Below are positions 37,401 through 64,000 of a stretch of DNA of 64,000 nucleotides, piece after piece. The stretch covers positions 15,927,936-15,991,935 of the forward strand of contig JAJKFL010000008.1 of assembly GCA_021186555.1 (NCBI GenBank), in the 5' to 3' direction. Source of the stretch: Reticulitermes speratus. Taxonomy: Eukaryota > Arthropoda > Insecta > Blattodea > Rhinotermitidae. The number at the start of each line of letters is the position of its first letter. Within the stretch, counting starts at the first letter, position 1. The notes under the pieces are model-generated. The model made no database searches. It was given only the letters and a program-made list of their open reading frames with translations, and had not been told where the DNA came from. A program made the position numbers and the translations under genes.

Positions 37401-40185
37401 TCATCACCCCTGTAGTCCACAGGCTTTCACCAGTGTTCAGGTAGTTTCAAAAGTCTGTCACAGCTTGCTGAAACAAGAACATTTTCACTTCATCTACTTC
37501 ATTACCTCATACAAGTTATGTTCTGTAAAATATTTGTTCAGTTTCAGGATGAGATGGAAGTCACATGGAGCCAAATATGGGCTGTGTGAAAAGTGGTCCC
37601 AGACAGCAACATGACTGCTCCTCTCCTAGATAATTTTATTAACATGATTTCTGCATGCTTCATTGGTTGTGGTTTGTGGTCTCCCACTTTGCTATGCTCC
37701 TTAATTAGTCATCAACATAATTTTGGTTAGCACCTGGTGCTGTTCAAGGTCTTCTGTCACACTACTCAGTTTCAACATTTCATCAACACCAGTCTGATGA
37801 GCTGTAGGTGCTGTTCAAGGTCTTGCATCATGCTATGCTATCCATTTCATCAACACAACTCTGGTGAGGTGTTGTTGCAGTTCAAGGTTGCCTGTTATGC
37901 TGTGCTCCTTCATCATTTCATCAACACATTGTCACTGAACTTCAGGTATTGTTTGACATCTCCCACTGTAATGCTTGTTATTCAGACTGGGGTATCTGAC
38001 GTTTGCATCAGACATATAAAGTCCAAAAACAAAAAGTATTAGTGTTCACACAATCATCCCCATACGTAACTTTCATTCATCATTGAATATCAACCAGATA
38101 AACATTTTCTGTGGGGGAAAAAACTGTCATTACACACTGTTTATGCACTGATATTGCATTCCTCATGCTGTGTCATTTTCACAGCTGTAATTCAGATGCT
38201 GAAACTATGAATCTCACACGAAAGTGTGGAAAAGTGTAACTGAATGAGTGCAGAACAGTTCACACAGCTATAAAGATCTCCAGCCTCACTTATTTTTAAA
38301 TAACACGTTGACATGTATGTTCCAAAATATAAATGTAAAGAGTGTCACAGAATATACATAAACAGTAGGCAAATAAAAAAAATTCAAGACTGGATTATAA
38401 CTTAAAAACATCTTAAGGCTGATTACATCTGACATTTTGTGCAATAATGAAACCGCTTGTTCTATTGTCTACCATCCCCACATTTAGTGAAATTTCTACC
38501 AAGAAAAACAGCACAATAAATCTTAAGTATAAAAAATATTATTTACCTTTAATGTTACAATCATCTGTACCAGGTTGGTATGTGGCGGAGGATATGGTAT
38601 TCCAAGAATTCAGTCATACGGAAGAAGAACAAGTAAGCAAACGTAAAAAAGAAGCTCACAACATGGCATTTTCTGTAACAAAGAATAATTTCAAGTGAAG
38701 CAAAGAGTTTCAGTTTGCAATGCTCCCAGCTGCTGTGATTTTATAGCACTGGTGGTAGATGAATGAAATGTGAGTACAGAGCACTGGTGCAATAAAACTG
38801 ACAGGGGGAAACTGAAGTACTTGGAGAAGAGTCTGTCCCAGTGTTGCATTGTCACAAGAACAATTACAGAACTATATAAATGCAATAAATAAATAAATAT
38901 ATATATATATATGGATTCACAGTGATTTAGCATGCTTATGGTGGAAAATGTTGGTTGGCAACACTGCACAAAACATATTATGCATTGTTGATAAGTGTTC
39001 TGCTGATATCAACAAGTACTGTGCTTATGGGGGTGAAACTGATTAAGTAAGTCACACCTTTACTACTTCATGTTATTCATTAGTATCCATCCCATCAAAT
39101 TCTTTCATTACATCTCATATTTCATGAATAGACATACCAAATGTTGCCACATAATTAACATTCTTCATTCATGTTCTGCATATGCTGGCATCTATGGTTT
39201 TCCTCGGTTTTGACACTCAAATACAGAGCTGAGTTCATGCAGCAAAGTCATTCTTCAGAAGCTGGGTCACTTACTCATCAAGGACTGCTTCTTTCACAAA
39301 CAGCAAAGTTCAACACCGTATTCACAAGACCCTATCAGAGCCAGCTGAGTTTAGTCCACTGTACAAAAATACTGGTATGTTCCATTACCTAGCCCACAAG
39401 CTATTCTCAATATTCAACATGACCATTACAGGATATTATCCTGGCATCTGCCTTGAGACTATGGTAAGACATGGCAATCCAGACTGCCACTTGTTGCAGT
39501 GAAATCCATAAAGACTATCCTATGGGCATAAATGAAGCAAACTTGAGGGTACATCAAGGATAATGTTATGTTGGATTACATACATTTTTATTGAGTATGA
39601 ATCGGCACCTTAAAGCAATGTTCTCAAATTGTGGACTGCGAACCTTTTATCACTGGTCCCCAACTATTACAATTTCTTTCTGATCTTCATAGTACATTTA
39701 ACACTAAAATGCACTAAGTTTTGGTTTAAAAAGTATTATGCTTCTCACGCAGTGAAGGTCAGTCCACTGCTAATTTTTAAGAAGAATTAGGCCTACTACA
39801 TACCGGTCCGTAGTATCAAACTCTTGAGAAACAATGCCCTGAACACTTACACTAGATTAAAACCTAATCTAAATTGCGTCCCACTTCACGACAATTAGCG
39901 TCTAACTTAATAAGTGTAGAAATTATTTTGAAAAAGTGTTCAAATTTTGTGTATTCTAACCTTTGATTTTTACCTTCGATCTGCTGTAATGATGACACAG
40001 GCATTTACGAGAGTACATATTATGGGATGCAAAATATGTCTCCCTGATACAATAAACACTAAAAGGAATCCTAAACCAGAACTTAACCATTTTCTACTTT
40101 CTTTATCTTCTATTTGCCGGAAGAGGTAACCACTTCCTATGGAAGAGAAAAGCAAACATAAATACACAATATCATCCCACTCCAT
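28214..40185 (-). CDS. MBOAT7: MBOAT7 lysophosphatidylinositol acyltransferase (8 coding exons, one frameshift)
   Basis: Joined exons are 40185-39974, 38672-38547, 36411-36258, 35317-35166, 34085-33871, 32124-31945, 31002-30867 and 28432-28214. All junctions are GT-AG and phases agree except in exon 2, which is one base short. Correcting for that base gives about 464 residues, against 472 in human MBOAT7. The family transfers polyunsaturated acyl chains, notably arachidonate, onto lysophosphatidylinositol in the ER and related membranes (established). The MBOAT catalytic pair is visible: Asn in KCWNMCVQYWLA (about residue 326, exon 6) and His in SIWHGVHAGYY (about residue 359, exon 7). Other family signatures are HYTFCYIGIMTG, YRTYRDWLEYPF and FETIHNID. 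Most of the protein is hydrophobic membrane segments, and the C-terminus is basic. The gene is divergent from WDR81. Identity is secure; only the frameshift makes coding status uncertain. Confidence 0.95.
28521..29147. mobile_element. Large foldback element in MBOAT7 intron 7
   Basis: Arms of about 260 bases (28521-28787 and 28876-29147) are inverted and roughly 85-90% alike by eye. They start ACTTCAAGAGGAAGTTTAAC and end AAGTTCCTCTTGTAAG. The arms carry a shared block around ATGATTTACATTTTTGTAAA and ACACTGATTCATGTAAT. No open frame. Confidence 0.8.
29501..30420 (-). mobile_element. CpG-rich TIR element with small ORF
   Basis: The left end TTGGCGGAAAACGTCTTACC is inverted at the right as GACGGAAAACGTCTTACACC. 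The interior is rich in CpG, unlike its surroundings. It contains a palindromic CRE, TGACGTCA (30225-30232), upstream of a minus-strand ORF. Target duplication is not clear and the superfamily is unassigned. Confidence 0.6.
29604..29990 (-). CDS. 128-residue ORF inside the TIR element, unknown function
   Basis: The predicted protein starts MSKYLENKKVNAYRKRLKSE and is strongly basic over residues 1-50 (RMRRMRQRRQ), with a Ser/Ala patch after it and no recognised domain. It could be a DNA-binding fragment of the element's transposase, or a chance ORF. It lies in MBOAT7 intron 7 on the same strand as the gene. No function is claimed. Confidence 0.4.
   Translation of the reverse strand: MSKYLENKKVNAYRKRLKSERRINEESKNAPMIAAERMRRMRQRRQVVASTSRADAEASSDRLKQFLNDKFRLVLATDPTDFTTLKNTMIDLTFSRDMSVACKSYISYYSYHCPVFNKILQISQHCQK
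30588..30846 (+). mobile_element. tRNA-derived SINE, family C
   Basis: The head has GTGCGGTCTAAGGTGTGTG (A-box region) and TGTGGGTTCGAATTCCGCC (B-box). The body is GGCATGGATGTCTGTCTCTT onwards. It mirrors the copy at 15200. It ends 21 bases from the donor side of MBOAT7 exon 7. Confidence 0.88.
30867..31002 (-). CDS. MBOAT7: MBOAT7 coding exon 7 (catalytic His)
   Basis: The exon encodes TVLTMMVSSIWHGVHAGYYL, then CLMSVPMYLPVEDVYVKIRN. His in SIWHG (about residue 359) is the MBOAT active-site His. Acceptor TTTTTCAG; donor TTG/GTATGT; phase 2 in, 0 out. A SINE ends 21 bases past the donor, and a MITE-like end sits 33 bases before the exon. Confidence 0.95.
31036..31266. mobile_element. piggyBac-like MITE
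   Basis: The inverted ends CCCTTTGGCACC (31036) and GTGCCAAAGGG (31256-31266) are followed on the right by TTAA. The left TTAA is mutated (AACAA). Related to the MITE at 47495. Confidence 0.6.
31945..32124 (-). CDS. MBOAT7: MBOAT7 coding exon 6 (catalytic Asn)
   Basis: The exon encodes YSFETIHNIDTYGAEFVP, then FRGGIKCWNMCVQYWLAVNV. Asn in CWNM (about residue 326) corresponds to the catalytic Asn of MBOAT7. Acceptor TTTTTCAG; donor CAG/GTATGA; phase 2 in, 2 out. Confidence 0.95.
32490..33135 (-). pseudogene. hAT transposase C-terminal remnant (GTF2IRD2-like)
   Basis: The minus strand shows LLLQLIAEFDTRFISI upstream. Later, across frames, come FWTTFINEEKYSELHKLAVN, EAFCSEVNFVKSKYR and RTCCTCLTPNFTPE. 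The last part is the hAT dimerisation region near the C-terminus. Stops and frameshifts are frequent. It lies in MBOAT7 intron 5. Confidence 0.6.
33165..33420 (+). pseudogene. DDE transposase C-terminal remnant
   Basis: The plus strand reads GRPLPWQLHSPDLTPCDLWL, then RVMLKACVWDLNNLYGSVRA. This matches the SPDLTPxDFxLWG signature near the third catalytic residue of IS630/mariner-like transposases. It adjoins the oppositely oriented hAT remnant. Confidence 0.65.
33871..34085 (-). CDS. MBOAT7: MBOAT7 coding exon 5
   Basis: The exon encodes YAESEEFYNERSLWYRIWYI, then ISPTFFIFRMRLYIGMVLSE and the CTMAGLGAYPE block, comparable to human IPVFFAFRMRFYVAW and AAGFGAYP. It ends in GAAAT/GTATGT, phase 0 in and 2 out. 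Read-through beyond the donor reaches a stop 13 codons later, which supports splicing here. Confidence 0.94.
35166..35317 (-). CDS. MBOAT7: MBOAT7 coding exon 4
   Basis: The exon runs from acceptor TTTTTTCCAG to donor AAG/GTAAGC. It encodes the conserved GPYYTYRTYRDWLEYPF motif and the membrane segment YVPMYAVLFLIASAIFPLK. Phase 1 in, 0 out. Confidence 0.94.
35740..35965 (+). mobile_element. SINE family A, diverged
   Basis: GGAGAAATGAGGAATCATGT is followed by the body CAATCAGTAGTGGGGGGCTT, GAGATTAAGAATGAGTGG and CTCCCATATGCTTCATGG. It lies in MBOAT7 intron 3. Confidence 0.65.
36258..36411 (-). CDS. MBOAT7: MBOAT7 coding exon 3
   Basis: The acceptor TTCCTTTAG opens the frame VVGLAFEVHNTARHKRGDG and the exon ends HYTFCYIGIMTG. 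This matches the human EVQD...LSYSYCYVGIMTG block. The donor is G/GTTTTC, a weak but phase-correct 5' splice site (phase 0 in, 1 out). Confidence 0.92.
36825..37085 (+). mobile_element. SINE family A
   Basis: CGGACATTTGATTCCTGGTA (decayed B-box) is followed by CATCTAGTGCTGAGGTTAAG, CTCTACTCTCCCTGCATGCC and the tail GAGGGACAATTCTACCCTTT. It lies in MBOAT7 intron 2. Confidence 0.75.
37300..37625 (-). pseudogene. Mariner-like transposase remnant
   Basis: The minus strand reads WDHFSHSPYLAPCDFHLILK, then LNKYFTEHNL. It carries the HSPxLAPxDFHLF-type signature of mariner transposases. Only the C-terminal third is visible. It lies in MBOAT7 intron 2. Confidence 0.65.
38547..38672 (-). CDS. MBOAT7: MBOAT7 coding exon 2 with 1-base deletion
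   Basis: The acceptor TTGTTACAG is followed by a reading frame KCHVVSFFFTFAYLFFFRMTEFL. The frame then slips by one, and GIPYPPPHTNLVQMIVTLK follows up to the donor AAG/GTAAAT. Both halves match the MBOAT7 segment between exons 1 and 3. The exon is 126 bases, but the flanking phases (2 in, 0 out) require a length of 1 modulo 3. The slip is at about 38602, where two G are present (plus-strand CC) and three would keep the frame. It is either a real mutation or a base error in a homopolymer. Confidence 0.88.
39225..39400 (-). mobile_element. Decayed RTE LINE tail
   Basis: TTCTTCAGAAGCTGGGTCAC, CAAGGACTGCTTCTTTCACA and AGACCCTATCAGAGCCAGCT follow the order of the inverted RTE tail. It lies in MBOAT7 intron 1. 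Confidence 0.45.
39974..40185 (-). CDS. MBOAT7: MBOAT7 coding exon 1 (start codon)
   Basis: The exon starts at ATG 40185-40183 (MEWDDIVYLCLLFSS) and has the N-terminal membrane segments, including the family-like run SGRHILHPIICTLV. It ends in ATCGAAG before GTAAAA, phase 2. The human N-terminus begins in a comparable way with an acidic/Trp start followed by a hydrophobic segment, so this start is chosen. Confidence 0.92.
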
Positions 40186-40717
40186 GTTTGTCGCACGTGA
40201 TTGGTTGGAAAACTGATATCAAATAAGGCTCCTTGTCTGTTTCTCCTGCCTAAAAAATTCAGAATGAATACCGCTTAAAATATAGTAATATCTTTCAAAA
40301 CAATGCATATTAATTATTGAGAGCTTTCCCTTAGAATGAGTGGTTTTAATGCGTGTTATGAGTTGGGAGTAGCATGGTACCGGAAACAGTTGTCTGTTGT
40401 GCATGATTGTATCTAAACAAAGGAAATACGGGTTAGGATAGGTTAGAATAGAAGAATAAACCGCTTGTCATGATGTTCGTGCACGGTTATGATTTTTCGG
40501 TGCTTAACTTCTAAAAATAAGTTACAAAATGTCTGACACGAAACTGAAAGATCTGGCAGTCATTATCCGTTCTACGGTAACCTAAATTATAAAATCCTAA
40601 CCTCGAATCAGCCTGTCAGACCCCAGCGTTTACTAAACATCGAATGTTATGGATAATAATGAACGCATATGTATGTCTTGTAGTGTACAATAGCAAGATA
40701 CTGTAGTAAATAATTCG
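40186..40717. promoter_or_regulatory. Shared divergent promoter region of MBOAT7 and WDR81
   Basis: These 532 bases separate the two start codons, so both 5' UTRs and core promoters must lie here unless upstream untranslated exons exist. A palindromic E-box CACGTG (40194-40199) is next to ATTGG (40200-40204), an inverted CCAAT box, close to the MBOAT7 start. A GGTTAGGATAGGTTAGAATAG stretch lies near 40430-40450. I see no clear TATA box. Transcription start sites cannot be set from sequence alone. Confidence 0.7.
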
Positions 40718-63828
<23,111 letters not shown>

Positions 63829-64000
63829 GTAATTACTAAGCAGTCACACATCATGCCTTTCTCACATCTGCAGTCTCTATGTGTAATGACCAAGTGTCCA
63901 TCTGTCTATCCATCCTACACTGTTCTTCAAAAATGGCACATTGTAGATACAGCTTGTAAATACAAATAATGTTCTTCTTGGATAAACATCTGTGCAGACT

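Noticed and set aside
38447-38698. 83-residue plus-strand frame in MBOAT7 intron region
   Set aside because: It is the antisense shadow of MBOAT7 exon 2, which has family similarity and correct splice sites on the minus strand.
40430-40455. Interstitial insect telomere repeat (TTAGG)n
   Set aside because: GGTTAGGATAGGTTAGAATAG has only two TTAGG-like words and no array.

Overview
The window looks like nuclear DNA of an insect, most likely a hemimetabolous one such as a cockroach or termite. It is AT-rich, has long introns with GT-AG boundaries, and is packed with tRNA-derived SINEs, RTE-type LINE 3' ends, Tigger/pogo, mariner-like, hAT and piggyBac-like remnants, and foldback elements. The order-level placement is an impression from the repeat families, not a measurement. 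No prokaryotic-type operon, CRISPR array or rRNA is present.

Two host genes are supported, both rebuilt here exon by exon. MBOAT7 (lysophosphatidylinositol acyltransferase) runs on the minus strand in eight coding exons from 40185 down to 28214. WDR81 (a BEACH/WD40 endosomal protein) runs on the plus strand from 40718 and leaves the window after its fifteenth visible coding exon at 63828. Its C-terminal WD40 part lies outside. The genes are head to head, with 532 bases between the start codons that must hold both promoters. Both act on phosphoinositides: MBOAT7 remodels the acyl chains of PI, and WDR81 restrains endosomal PI3P. Shared regulation is therefore plausible, but it is an inference.

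Region by region: 1-28213 has no recognisable host gene. It holds foldback elements, SINE copies, minus-strand LINE tails, an 11-copy 34-base minisatellite (16041-16414), a transposase pseudogene (21480-22245) and several TA-flanked Tigger-type elements (23949-27116). 28214-40185 is MBOAT7, with introns carrying a foldback, a CpG-rich TIR element with a small ORF, SINEs, and hAT and mariner remnants. 40186-40717 is the shared promoter. 40718-63828 is WDR81, whose introns carry SINEs, a LINE/SINE junction, three foldbacks, a piggyBac-like MITE, a 1.5 kb Tigger element 13 bases from a splice donor, and two related smaller Tigger derivatives.

The main observations are: a one-base deletion in MBOAT7 exon 2, seen through splice-phase bookkeeping; an MBOAT7 exon squeezed between two transposable elements; signs of a degenerate kinase fold split by the BEACH domain in WDR81; and two SINE families with different tRNA heads but a common central core. 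No wholly new biological system was identified.
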